Assembly (NCBI RefSeq): GCF_012034245.1
Contig: NZ_JAATEO010000013.1
Span: 62,001 to 126,000 of the forward strand
From: Micromonospora thermarum
GTDB taxonomy: Bacteria > Actinomycetota > Actinomycetes > Mycobacteriales > Micromonosporaceae
DNA length: 64,000 bases
Direction: 5' to 3'
Made by a program: the position numbers and the translations under genes. Shown piece after piece: positions 33,078 through 41,396 of this stretch (the first letter of the stretch is position 1; each line of letters begins with the position of its first letter). The notes under the pieces are model-generated. The model did no database searches. It was not told the origin of the DNA and saw only the letters and a program-made list of their open reading frames with translations.

Positions 33078-34305
33078 CGGACCACTCCAGCCGGATCCGC
33101 GTGCCCGCCCCGGGGCGGGAGTCGACCGCGGCCCGCCCGCCGACAGCGGCCATCCGGCCGTGGACCGACTCGCGCAGCCCGTACCGGTGGGCCGGCACCG
33201 TCGCCGGATCGAAGCCGGGACCGTCGTCGGCCACCTCGACCACGACGGTGCGGCCGGCCCGGGTCAGGCGCAGTGCGGCCGTCGCACCCGGCGCGTGCCG
33301 GACCACGTTGGACAGTGCCGCGTACGTGCTCTCGGCGAGGGCCTCGGCGGCGGCCGCCGGCACCTCGCACGCGGCCAGCTCCACCGTGACCGGCAGCTCC
33401 GGAAGCCGGGCCCGCACCTGCCGCAGCCGCTCGTCCAGCGGGCCGTCCCGTCCCGCCGCGCGGCCGTCGGCGAGGGCGTCGAGGGTCCGCAGGTCACCGG
33501 CGCACCGGTCGCGCAGCGCCGCCGACGAACCGGACACCGCGCCCAGGCCGACCATGGTGAGGGTGGCCAGGACGGTGTCGTGCAGGTCGCGGTTCTGCTG
33601 CCGCTCGGCCTCCCGGGTGGCCCGCGCGACCCGGCTCTCCCGGGCCAGCCGCTGGTGGTCCACGAACGCCCGGTCCGCGCGGCCGATCCGGCGGCGCATG
33701 ACGCCGGCCATCACCGCCGTGCAGGCGGTCTGCGCCAGCAGCGTCGCCGCGTGGGCGCCCGCCTCGACGGGATCGCCCGCGGCGTGCGCGCCGGTCGCGT
33801 ACGCGGCGGTCACCAGCAGCCCCGCCGGGACCGACCAGCGGGTCGGGGCGGTCGCCTGGGCGTTGATGATCGTGGTGCTCGCGAGGACCGCGATCCAGCT
33901 CCCCTCGCCGGGCAGCACCTCCGGTGCCACCAGCACGGGGATCGCCAGGCAGGCGACCGTGGTCAGGGTGACGTCGCCGGCCACCAGCGGGGCGGTGACC
34001 CCGTGCCGGAGGACGCGGACCGCGTACCAGAACGACCAGGCGGTCAGTGCGGCGACGGCCGGCAGCAGCAGCGCCGGCTCGACCGGCGGCGTACGCACCC
34101 ACAGCGCCACGACCGCGCCCACCACCCCGCAGGTGAGCCGGAGCAGGGCCGGGATGGTGGCGAAGATGAGGGTCAGGGCACCACCGGCCGGCGTGTCCAG
34201 GGTGCCGGATGCCGCGATCGTGCCGGCTGGCACCGCGCCGGGCGGCGCGGTCGTGGCGGCCTGCGCGGTGCCGCGTGGCGCGGTCGCGGCGGGAACGGCC
34301 GGCAT
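33067..34305 (-). CDS. Sensor histidine kinase, NarX/DesK type
   Basis: A 412-residue membrane kinase. A Pro/Ala-rich N-terminus of about 45 residues precedes six hydrophobic segments (about 48-205). The HisKA_3 box reads NRDLHDTVLATL with His242 as phospho-acceptor; the ATP-binding domain has ALSNVVRHAPG (N box) and VADDGPGFDP (G1), with GLRESVHGRMAAVGGRA downstream. It should phosphorylate the LuxR-type regulator two genes on. The signal is unknown: no extracytoplasmic sensor domain is seen, so a membrane or lipid cue is possible. Start ATG 34305 chosen for GGAAGGA upstream and the family-like start. Confidence 0.9.
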   Translation of the reverse strand: MPAVPAATAPRGTAQAATTAPPGAVPAGTIAASGTLDTPAGGALTLIFATIPALLRLTCGVVGAVVALWVRTPPVEPALLLPAVAALTAWSFWYAVRVLRHGVTAPLVAGDVTLTTVACLAIPVLVAPEVLPGEGSWIAVLASTTIINAQATAPTRWSVPAGLLVTAAYATGAHAAGDPVEAGAHAATLLAQTACTAVMAGVMRRRIGRADRAFVDHQRLARESRVARATREAERQQNRDLHDTVLATLTMVGLGAVSGSSAALRDRCAGDLRTLDALADGRAAGRDGPLDERLRQVRARLPELPVTVELAACEVPAAAAEALAESTYAALSNVVRHAPGATAALRLTRAGRTVVVEVADDGPGFDPATVPAHRYGLRESVHGRMAAVGGRAAVDSRPGAGTRIRLEWSDVD

Positions 34306-34422
34306 CGGGCGGGAGGTCCTTCCGAAACGACCGATACGGGTCCGGTCGGCAGAAATCGACGCCGGAGAATAACACGCCCGAGGGCCGCGATCACCCACGG
34401 TACGCGGGGTGTCGCCGGCCGG

Positions 34423-34815
34423 TCAGTCCCGTCGTGGCTGGATCAGGTCCCACCGGTTGCCGTACAGGTCCTCGAAGACCGCGACCGACCCGTACGCCTC
34501 GTGCCGTGGCTCCTCGAGGAACCGCACGCCGGCCGCGCTCATCCGGGCGTGGTCGGCGGCGAAGTCCTCGGTGTACAGGAACAGCCCCACCCGCCCACCG
34601 GTCTGGTCCCCGACGCGGGCCCGCTGCTTCGGCGTCGACGCGCGGGCGAGCAGTATCGCGGTCTCCCGTGCCCCGCGCGGCCGCACCACCACCCACCGGG
34701 AGCCGTCCGGCCGGGGCGTGTCCTCGACCAGCTCGAAGCCGATCCGCTCGGTGTAGAAGGCGATCGCCTCGTCGTACTCGCGTACCACCAGCGCGACCAG
34801 TCCCAGATGTGCCAT
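34423..34815 (-). CDS. VOC superfamily protein (glyoxalase/bleomycin-resistance fold)
   Basis: A 130-residue single-domain VOC protein: LGLVALVVREYDEAIAFYTERIGFELVEDTPRPDGSRWVVVRPRG (first beta-alpha-beta-beta-beta module), then VGLFLYTEDFAADHARMSAAGVRFLEEPRHEAYGSVAVFEDLYGNRWDLIQP (second). Potential metal-site residues are His in the first strand position absent, Glu near the end present, so enzymatic activity is uncertain. Divergent from the DinB gene. Confidence 0.85.
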   Translation of the reverse strand: MAHLGLVALVVREYDEAIAFYTERIGFELVEDTPRPDGSRWVVVRPRGARETAILLARASTPKQRARVGDQTGGRVGLFLYTEDFAADHARMSAAGVRFLEEPRHEAYGSVAVFEDLYGNRWDLIQPRRD

Positions 34816-34971
34816 CCGGCCATCATGCCGGTCGCGCCGTCGGGACCCGGGCGACGGTCAGCAGGTGTGAGCTCGGGGCGTCCTGGGCCGTGGAGGATTT
34901 CAGCCCCTCCCAGGGGCCGCGCGCTTCCACGATCTGCCGGTTCAGGGGCAGCGGTCGGCCCGGGGCACGGC

Positions 34972-34977
34972 TAGGGT
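34972..34977 (+). promoter_or_regulatory. -10 box TAGGGT of the DinB-family gene
   Basis: TAGGGT ends exactly 7 nt before GTG 34985; no Shine-Dalgarno present. Confidence 0.65.
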
Positions 34978-34984
34978 CGGCCCC

Positions 34985-35521
34985 GTGACGGTGCTGCAGG
35001 GGCCTCCGCTGGCCGGCGACGAGACGGCCACCCTCCTGGGCGCTCTGGAACGCTCGCGCCGGACCCTGGCGTGGAAGTGCGGTGGCCTCGACGCCGAGGG
35101 CATGCGCGCGACGGTCGGGGCCTCGACGATGACGCTCGGCGGGTTGCTCAAGCATCTGGCCGCCGTCGAGGCCATCTACTTCAGCCTCCGCCTGCGCGGC
35201 CGGGACCCGGGGCCGCCGTGGAACACCGTGGACTGGGACGCCGAACCGGACTGGGAGTGGCGGTCCGCCGCCGACGACTCGCCCGAGCAGCTCATGGCGC
35301 TCTGGCGAGACACCGTCGCCACCTCCCGGACCATGGTCGAGGAGGCGCTGGCCGAGGGCGGCCTGGACGGGTTGGCGCGCTGGACCAGCCCGGAGGGCGA
35401 CACTCCGAGCCTCCGGCGAATCCTGATCGACCTGATCGAGGAGTACGCCCGCCACGTCGGCCACGCCGATCTCATCCGGGAGTCGGTCGACGGGCTGGTC
35501 GGCGAGGATCCGCCGCACTGA
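34985..35521 (+). CDS. DinB/DUF664 family protein, mycothiol-transferase-like
   Basis: A 178-residue four-helix-bundle protein. The three metal-binding His/Asp positions are visible: LLKHLAAVEAIYF near residue 57, and EEYARHVGHADLIRES near 160, with GEDPPH closing. DUF664 members in actinobacteria are candidates for mycothiol-dependent S-transferases and detoxification. Followed 59 bp later by a cysteine hydrolase gene with its own -10 box. Confidence 0.82.
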   Translation: MTVLQGPPLAGDETATLLGALERSRRTLAWKCGGLDAEGMRATVGASTMTLGGLLKHLAAVEAIYFSLRLRGRDPGPPWNTVDWDAEPDWEWRSAADDSPEQLMALWRDTVATSRTMVEEALAEGGLDGLARWTSPEGDTPSLRRILIDLIEEYARHVGHADLIRESVDGLVGEDPPH

Positions 35522-35540
35522 TTCTGTCGGTGGGTGGGGC

Positions 35541-35546
35541 TAACGT
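35541..35546 (+). promoter_or_regulatory. Candidate -10 box TAACGT of the second cysteine hydrolase gene
   Basis: TAACGT lies 34 nt before ATG 35581, leaving a short leader with GGGGGAGAG as Shine-Dalgarno. Confidence 0.5.
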
Positions 35547-35580
35547 CTGCGGGGCAGGCAGCCGATCCGGGGGAGAGACC

Positions 35581-36141
35581 ATGGCCACCTTGGGCAACCG
35601 CCCCAACACCGCACTCCTCGTCATCGACGTGCAGAACGGCGTCGTCGCGGGGGCGCACGAGCGCGACGCGGTCGTCACCAACATCGCCGGCCTCGTCGAG
35701 AAGGCGCGGCGGGAGCAGGTCCCCGTCGTCTGGGTCCAGCACTCCGACGAAGGGCTCACCCGGGGCAGCGACGACTGGCGGATCGTCCCGGAGTTGAAGC
35801 CGGCCGACACCGAGCCGCTCGTCGAGAAGAACTACGGCGACTCCTTCGAGGCCACCACCCTCGAGACGGTGCTGTCCGGGCTGGGCGTCGGGCGACTCGT
35901 CGTCACGGGCGCGCAGACCGACGCGTGCATCCGGTCGACGCTGCACGGCGCGCTGGTCCGGGGTTACGACGCCACCCTCGTCAGCGACGCCCACACCACG
36001 GAGGACCAGTCGGCGTGGGGTGCGCCGCCGCCGGCGCAGGTGATCGCCCACACCAACCTCTACTGGACGTACCAGTCCGCGCCGGGTCGCACGGGCGGCA
36101 CGGTCAAGACCGCCGACGTGGACTTCGCCGCCGCGCCCTGA
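35581..36141 (+). CDS. Cysteine hydrolase, isochorismatase-like family
   Basis: A 186-residue hydrolase with the triad Asp16 (LLVIDVQNG), Lys83 (VEKNYGDSF) and Cys116 (GAQTDACIRST). KNYGDSFEAT and VTGAQTDACIRSTLHGALVRGYDATLVSDAHTT are characteristic of the YecD/PncA-like branch. A second member of the family in the window, only distantly similar to the one at 28830. Substrate unknown. Confidence 0.87.
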   Translation: MATLGNRPNTALLVIDVQNGVVAGAHERDAVVTNIAGLVEKARREQVPVVWVQHSDEGLTRGSDDWRIVPELKPADTEPLVEKNYGDSFEATTLETVLSGLGVGRLVVTGAQTDACIRSTLHGALVRGYDATLVSDAHTTEDQSAWGAPPPAQVIAHTNLYWTYQSAPGRTGGTVKTADVDFAAAP

Positions 36142-36263
36142 CATCGAGCAGACCGACGGGTTGGCTGGGCGTTCCGCGCTCGGTCAGCCCGTCCATCCTC
36201 GCCGGACCATCCGGCTCCCGGCGGCCTGATCGCGGCGGTTGCCGCCAGCGGCCTTGGGGTCGC

Positions 36264-37106
36264 TCACGCACGGCAGTGGGTCATTTTACTGGTGTCCAGC
36301 GTCGGTACCGGCTTGCCACCCTTGCCCAAAGTGGCGTCCCACGCCGCCTTGTACGACCCGTCCCGCGCGGCGGCCTTCAGGATTTCATTGACCTTCTCGC
36401 AGCCGGCTTTGTCCTTCTTCTTCATCCCGATGCCGTAGGGTTCCTCGGAGAAGGTCTTGCCCACCAGCTTGAACTTGCCCACGTTCTCCGGGCGCATGGA
36501 GTAGCCGAGGAGAACAACGTCGTCGGTGCTCATCGCGTCAACCGCGCCTGACTCGAGGTCCGCCAGGCACCTGTAGTCCTGGTCGTACTGCTGCAAGCGG
36601 GTCTTCGGGTACTGCGACCGGATCAGCCGGGCCGACGTCGAGCCGGCGTTCGAGCAGACGACCTTGCCGTCGAGATCCTCCGGCCCCCTGATGGTCGAGT
36701 CGGTTCTGACCAACAGGTCCTGGCCGGCGACGTAGTACGGACCGGCGAACCTGATCTCCTTCTTGCGCGCGTCGTTGATCGTGTAGGTGGCCACGACAAA
36801 GTCGACCGTACCCTCCTTGATGGCCTGTTCGCGGTCCGGCAAGCTGGTGTCCTTCCACTGGATGTTGGCCGGGTCGACGCCGAGCCCCCTGGCGACGATC
36901 TTCCCGATCTCGATGTCGAAGCCCACGTACGTGCCATCGGTCTTCAGGCTGAGGCCCGGCTGGTCGGGAATTACGCCGATGGCGAGCGTCTTTGTCTTCG
37001 CGGCCTTCTCGACGACACCGGGGCCGCTGTCGCCCCCACCGCAGGCGCCGGTGGCGAGCGAGAGTGCCGCAACCGCGACCATCGCCGCCGCCCGCGTGAC
37101 ACGCAT
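36264..37106 (-). CDS. Glutamate/polar amino acid ABC binding lipoprotein, orphan
   Basis: A 280-residue family 3 solute-binding protein. The signal peptide ends in a lipobox-like ATGAC with Cys22. The mature domain has KTLAIGVIPDQPGLSLKTDGTYVGFDIEIGKIVARGLG, DREQAIKEGTVDFVVATYTINDARKKEIRFAGPYYVAGQDLLVR and DYRCLADLESGAVDAMSTDDVVLLGY, as in GluB-type glutamate binding proteins. GAAGGAGAG precedes ATG 37106. No permease or ATPase gene is next to it, so it must use components from elsewhere or act as a receptor. Lower GC at third positions than its neighbours. Confidence 0.88.
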   Translation of the reverse strand: MRVTRAAAMVAVAALSLATGACGGGDSGPGVVEKAAKTKTLAIGVIPDQPGLSLKTDGTYVGFDIEIGKIVARGLGVDPANIQWKDTSLPDREQAIKEGTVDFVVATYTINDARKKEIRFAGPYYVAGQDLLVRTDSTIRGPEDLDGKVVCSNAGSTSARLIRSQYPKTRLQQYDQDYRCLADLESGAVDAMSTDDVVLLGYSMRPENVGKFKLVGKTFSEEPYGIGMKKKDKAGCEKVNEILKAAARDGSYKAAWDATLGKGGKPVPTLDTSKMTHCRA

Positions 37107-37528
37107 TCGGCTCTCCTTCTTTCGACGGCGCACCGCCCCGGAGCCGCACGCGCCACCCGGCACCTCTCGCGCATCGGGGTCGTCGGCGGGACGTCCACGG
37201 CCGCTCGCTCACCGACCATGTGCGGGTCGGGTGAACCGTCAATTCGTCGCGAAGAGCATCGCCGTGGGCTGCACCGCCGCGGCGCGGGCGCTGGCCGACC
37301 TAGGCAAGCGGGATGAGCAGTCGGCCGATCGCCCCGCCCCACCCTACTGTCCCGTCTCGGCCGTACGGGTCAGTTGCCCTATTCGGGTGAGCGCAGCCCA
37401 AGGGGACCGGAGGTGCTGTGCCGCAGGCCGACCCGGGCTCGCCTATCTGGTCCGGAAATAGTCACAGAACGGTAAATTGACCCCAACTGGTCTCGTGCCC
37501 TCCGCCCGGCCGACGGAAGGGAGGAACG
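37107..37528. other. Divergent intergenic region
   Basis: About 420 bp between two divergent genes. TAAATT at 37473-37478 is a possible -10 for the rightward hydrolase gene. I see no gene, repeat or conserved RNA here. Confidence 0.45.
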
Positions 37529-39166
37529 GTGCGCCCTGAGCGGATACGTCTGCTGTGGCTGCTCGTCCTGACTGCCGTGCCGGCGGCGGCCGTGGCGGCC
37601 GTGTTGTACGCCGTCAACTTCACCTCGGCGTTCGGCCTGGCGCCCCAGGCCAGTGCGATCTCGCCGTACGGGGCGTTCTTCGACCTGCGCTGGGTGCTGG
37701 TGTATCACAACTCCTGGGCCATGTTCGCCGGCCTGTTGCTGGGCGCCATCGTGCTCCGCGGCCTCTTCTCGGCCGTACTGGTCGCGCTCGCCTGGCCGGC
37801 CGAGCGGCCGTGTCCGTCGTTTCGCCGGCTGGCCGGTCGCAACCTGGTCTTCGCGGCCGTCGTCGTCGTGATTCTCTCGCCGTGGACCGCGCTGGCCGTG
37901 GTCGCCTCGGACGTTTCGCTGGCCTATTTCCAGTTCCTTGAGTTGGTGCCGGTGATGATCCTGGCCCCGCTGCTACAGCGGGGCGGGATCGTGCCGGACT
38001 GGTGGCGCGGCCTGCCGTCGGCCGCCACGGTCGGCTGGTCGCTGCTCAACTTCGTGACCCTCACCGCGGGCGCCGCGCTCGTCTGGTCCGTCCCGGATTG
38101 GTTGACGGTACCGACAGCCGCCGCGGCCGGAATGGTCAACGGCCTGCTGTGGCAGCGAAAGGTGCGCGCCACGGTGCTCCAGCAACGGGTGCGGTGGTCC
38201 CGAGTGCCCGTAACGCCGCTGGTCGTCGCCTTGGTGGTGAGCAGCTTGCTGTTGGTCGAATACGTGGAGGACCTGGGGGCTCGCGGCGCAGGCCAGTCGC
38301 TGCAGCCCATCGACGCCCTGCCGCAGTTCGGGGACATCGGCCATCCGGTGATCTTCCTCGGCGGTTACAACTCGGCCCATCATGGCGACCCGTCAGCATC
38401 CCAACCTCCCGTGGTGCGCTTTTCGTACCGGGGCACCGACCACCACGGCAAGCCGGTGTTCTACTCACCGGTCGACACCCACCAGTCGCTGTCCACCAGC
38501 GCCCAACTGCTCGCCACCCAGGTGGATCAGCTTCACTCGCGTAGCGGTAAACCAGTCTCGCTGGTCGGACAGAGCGAAGGCGCCCTCATCGTCCGCTACT
38601 ACCTGGACCGCTACCCGCACCCCGCGGTCGACACGGTGGTCCTGGACAGCCCAATCCTGAGGGCCGGGCGTGCCTACTACCCGCCGCCGCAGGCTCGTTC
38701 GGGCTGGGGCGTCGCCACCGGTTGGCAACTGCGCGGCATGTTCAAGCTGATGGAAGCCACTAGCGACGCGCCGGACACGCCCGACTCGCCGTTCATTCGC
38801 TCCCTGCTGGACGACGCGCCGTTCTACCGCAACCGCCTGCTCTGCCCGGTGCCGGGCGTGCGGATGATCGCGCTGTTGCCAATTGTCGACGCCATCACGG
38901 TCCCGGCAGAGCTCAACGCCCAGATTCCCGTGATCCAAATGCCCGGCTTCCATGGCCACCTGATCGACCGGCCAGCCGGACTGCGCCACCTGGCCGATCA
39001 CCTCACCGGCAAGCCGCCGAGCAACCTGCTCCGTTGGGAGTACTCGGCCCTCCAGCGGTTCGCCGGGGCATGGCAGGCGCCACCCCTGCCGTTAGCACTC
39101 AATCCGGCGTGGCATGCCGCCGACCAGCCCGATGCGGCATTGCGACGGGAACCCTGCCGGCCCTGA
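37529..39166 (+). CDS. Integral membrane protein with C-terminal alpha/beta hydrolase domain
   Basis: A 545-residue protein in two parts. Residues 1-250 contain six hydrophobic helices (for example LLWLLVLTAVPAAAVAAVLYAV, FAAVVVVILSPWTALAVVA, VTPLVVALVVSSLLLVEYV). Residues 280-510 resemble a lipase/alpha-beta hydrolase: HPVIFLGGYNSAHHG opening, nucleophile elbow SLVGQSEGALIVRYYLDR (GxSxG), and a likely catalytic His in MPGFHGHLIDRPAG. The active domain should face outside. Codon use is less GC-biased than in neighbouring genes and it lies close to a tRNA gene, hinting at transfer. GTG 37529 has GGGAGGAA upstream. Confidence 0.75.
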   Translation: MRPERIRLLWLLVLTAVPAAAVAAVLYAVNFTSAFGLAPQASAISPYGAFFDLRWVLVYHNSWAMFAGLLLGAIVLRGLFSAVLVALAWPAERPCPSFRRLAGRNLVFAAVVVVILSPWTALAVVASDVSLAYFQFLELVPVMILAPLLQRGGIVPDWWRGLPSAATVGWSLLNFVTLTAGAALVWSVPDWLTVPTAAAAGMVNGLLWQRKVRATVLQQRVRWSRVPVTPLVVALVVSSLLLVEYVEDLGARGAGQSLQPIDALPQFGDIGHPVIFLGGYNSAHHGDPSASQPPVVRFSYRGTDHHGKPVFYSPVDTHQSLSTSAQLLATQVDQLHSRSGKPVSLVGQSEGALIVRYYLDRYPHPAVDTVVLDSPILRAGRAYYPPPQARSGWGVATGWQLRGMFKLMEATSDAPDTPDSPFIRSLLDDAPFYRNRLLCPVPGVRMIALLPIVDAITVPAELNAQIPVIQMPGFHGHLIDRPAGLRHLADHLTGKPPSNLLRWEYSALQRFAGAWQAPPLPLALNPAWHAADQPDAALRREPCRP

Positions 39167-39350
39167 GCTGAACCGCCAGGGTCGACTGCGGGGCCGGACG
39201 GTCAACGGCACGCGGACGTTACGCCGGGAACGCCGCCTCTGGCAGGGCCGGCCACCAGGGCGGTCAGCCCGCCGGTGTCGAGCAGGTCGGCCCGGCCGTG
39301 CGGTGACGCGTAGCGGCAAGAAACAGCAGGTCGGTCCTGCTTCAAGAGAG

Positions 39351-39423
39351 TGCGCCCGGCAGGATTCGAACCTGCGGCCTTGGGATTAGAAGTCCCCTGC
39401 TCTATCCGCTGAGCTACGGGCGC
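39351..39423 (-). tRNA. tRNA-Arg (anticodon UCU)
   Basis: A 73-nt gene on the minus strand folds as a full cloverleaf: 7-bp acceptor GCGCCCG/CGGGCGC, D arm GCTC-AGCGGATA-GAGC, anticodon loop CTTCTAA (anticodon TCT), T arm GCAGG-TTCGAAT-CCTGC and discriminator A. CCA is not encoded. It reads the rare AGA codon (and AGG by wobble). Confidence 0.97.
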
Positions 39424-39577
39424 GTGCCGTGGATCGTCGCGCGAGAAGGGTACCGCCGCGCCCCCGGTCAGCGGGGAAACGGGTGGCCCCGACCACGTCG
39501 GCGGCCCAGCCTGCCACAGGCCACCGCCGCAGGCCACCCGGATTGTCCCGGCCGCCCGCCGCGCCGCCGTCCCGTCG

Positions 39578-39583
39578 TACGCT
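39578..39583 (+). promoter_or_regulatory. -10 box TACGCT, leaderless
   Basis: TACGCT ends exactly 7 nt before GTG 39591. Confidence 0.65.
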
Positions 39584-39590
39584 CGGCGTC

Positions 39591-40274
39591 GTGCTGCTTG
39601 ATCCGGACACCGAGAGTGACGTCGCGTACGAGCTGTGCCAGCTCGTCGGGCGCGCGATCCTGCCGGTCCGCGCGGGCGACGACCTCGGGACGGCGTTCTT
39701 CTTCGCGACGGCCGGCGGCGGGGAGTACCTGCTGACGTCGGAGGCGCTGACGCGGGCCCCGACCGGTGATGTCGGTTTGCGGCCGAGCGTGACCGAGCCG
39801 GCGGACGTCGCCGGAGACACGCTCACCGTGCCGGACTTCGTCCGAGGATGGTGCCGGCCGGGCACCGGTGCGGCGGTCATGCCGACCGCCGGGCTGCACG
39901 AGCTGGCCGAGAGCGCGGGCTGGCGGTGGCGTACCCAGCAGGTGCCGGAGGTGATCGCCGCCGACAGCGACGCGATCGCCGGACTCGGCGCGGAGCCGGG
40001 GTCGGCCATCGTCCTCGCGCTGGGGGTCGGCGAAGGCGGCACGCGCCCGCTGGAGGTGGCCATCGAACGGTACGCGCGGGAGGGCGACACCGTCCGGCTC
40101 ACCGCCGACCTGCCCGACGGGTACGTGGGCGCGCCGGTCTTCGCCGTGCTGGCCGGTAGCGACGGCGAGGTCGGGCTGAGCTGCCTGGGGCTGGTGCTGC
40201 CTGCTGACGGAGACGGTCACCCGGTGGCGACGTTCGACACCATCCGGGCGGCCGTCGCCGACCTCGCCGGCTGA
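39591..40274 (+). CDS. Hypothetical protein, possibly a degenerate trypsin-like protein
   Basis: A 227-residue soluble protein without signal peptide. DLGTAFFFATAGGGEYLLTSEALTRAP (residues 31-57) has the shape of the trypsin-fold block GTGFFV..YLVTAxHV but with Ala where the catalytic His would be; DGYVGAPVFAVLAG near residue 185 matches GxSGSPVF with Val in place of the nucleophile Ser. If so it is a protease-fold protein without catalytic residues. Similar to the N-terminal modules of conflict or NACHT-type proteins, but it stands alone here. Start set by a -10 box 7 nt upstream. Confidence 0.55.
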   Translation: MLLDPDTESDVAYELCQLVGRAILPVRAGDDLGTAFFFATAGGGEYLLTSEALTRAPTGDVGLRPSVTEPADVAGDTLTVPDFVRGWCRPGTGAAVMPTAGLHELAESAGWRWRTQQVPEVIAADSDAIAGLGAEPGSAIVLALGVGEGGTRPLEVAIERYAREGDTVRLTADLPDGYVGAPVFAVLAGSDGEVGLSCLGLVLPADGDGHPVATFDTIRAAVADLAG

Positions 40275-40281
40275 GCGCGTC

Positions 40282-41322
40282 TCAGCCCTGCGGTACGGCG
40301 GTCTCCGCCTCCGGCCGGCGGGGTGCCGGTGGCGTGCCGTCCGCCGCCGCGCGCTCCTCGTCGGTGACCGTCGGTCCGGCACCGAGGAAGGCGTCGGCCC
40401 AGCGGCCGACCTCGGCGAAGACCTTCTCACGTACGGCGGGGCCGGAGAGCGTGAGGTCGTGCAGGCCGCCGTCGAAACGGGCCAGGGTGACGTGCCGGCC
40501 CAGCCGGGGCGCCCAGCGGACCATGTGCTCCACGTCCAGCACGGCGTCGGCGAGGGAGGCCCCGTCCTGCCACTTGAGCCCCTTGAAGCTGCGGGTGGAC
40601 GCGGCGACCAGCACCGGCACCGGGATGTCGAGCCCGGCGCGGAGCTGCTGCTGGCCCCGGCGGACCGCGGCCAGCCAGCCGGCCCGCACCGGGAATCCGG
40701 CGAGCGGCTTCCAGGCCAGGTCGTAACTCCACTCGCCGCGGTGGTCGGCGTGGAGGCTCTCGCCGTACACCGTGCCGAGGCCGGCGCGGATGACGCGCTT
40801 CGGCGCGCTGCGGGCCAGGCGCGCGACGGCGGCCGCGCCGGGCCGCCGCAGCACCCACGGAAGGTTGAGGTCGAAGAAGGGGCTGTTGAGGAAGAGCCCG
40901 TCGACCGGGCCGGCGTCGCGTCGGGCGTGCGCCCACAGCGAGATGATCAGGCCGCCGGTGGAGTGGCCCATGCCGAGCACGATGTCGTGCCCGTCATCCT
41001 CGCGGATGATCTTCGCGGCGGCGTCCAGCTCCGGGAGGTACTCGTCGAGGTCGAGGCAGAAGTTCGGCGTCTGGTGCGGCAGCAGGCTGCGCCCGTACTT
41101 GCGCAGGTCCAGCGCGTAGAAGTCCCAGCCCCGCTCGACGAAGAAGTCGGCCAGGTGGGTCTGGAAGAAGTAGTCGACGAAGCCGTGGACGTAGAGCACG
41201 GCCCGCCCGGTGGGCCGGTCGGCGCGGCGGCGGACCAGGGTCGCCACCACCGGGCCCTCGTCGTCGGTGCCCAGGTCGATCGTCTGCCGCTCGTACGGCG
41301 GCCCCAGCACGTCCGGTTCCAC
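40282..41322 (-). CDS. Alpha/beta hydrolase (monoacylglycerol lipase/serine aminopeptidase type)
   Basis: A 346-residue cytosolic hydrolase of the Hydrolase_4 group. RAVLYVHGFVDYFFQTHLADFFVERGWDFYALDLRKYGRS holds the oxyanion HG and the family block; the nucleophile elbow is GMGHSTGGLIISLWA (GxSxG); an acidic residue follows in VAASTRSFKG..DAVLDVEHM and the catalytic His is likely in ARFDGGLHDLTLSG. Substrate: an ester or glyceride, not resolvable. I set the start at GTG 41322 because TACCGT stands 7 nt upstream; a longer frame exists but its extra 153 residues are Arg-rich and unlike the family. Confidence 0.85.
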   Translation of the reverse strand: MEPDVLGPPYERQTIDLGTDDEGPVVATLVRRRADRPTGRAVLYVHGFVDYFFQTHLADFFVERGWDFYALDLRKYGRSLLPHQTPNFCLDLDEYLPELDAAAKIIREDDGHDIVLGMGHSTGGLIISLWAHARRDAGPVDGLFLNSPFFDLNLPWVLRRPGAAAVARLARSAPKRVIRAGLGTVYGESLHADHRGEWSYDLAWKPLAGFPVRAGWLAAVRRGQQQLRAGLDIPVPVLVAASTRSFKGLKWQDGASLADAVLDVEHMVRWAPRLGRHVTLARFDGGLHDLTLSGPAVREKVFAEVGRWADAFLGAGPTVTDEERAAADGTPPAPRRPEAETAVPQG

Positions 41323-41329
41323 GACAGCG

Positions 41330-41335
41330 ACGGTA
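41330..41335 (-). promoter_or_regulatory. -10 box TACCGT of the hydrolase gene
   Basis: TACCGT on the minus strand ends exactly 7 nt before GTG 41322. Confidence 0.65.
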
Positions 41336-41396
41336 CGCCGGCAAGCTACCCGGCGGTAGCCCTCCTCCGCATGAAGGGCGGAGGAGGGCGTACGCC

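Noticed and set aside
36264..39423. Integrated mobile element ending at the tRNA gene
   Set aside because: No integrase, no duplicated tRNA 3' end and no inverted terminal repeats were seen; only composition and position hint at transfer.
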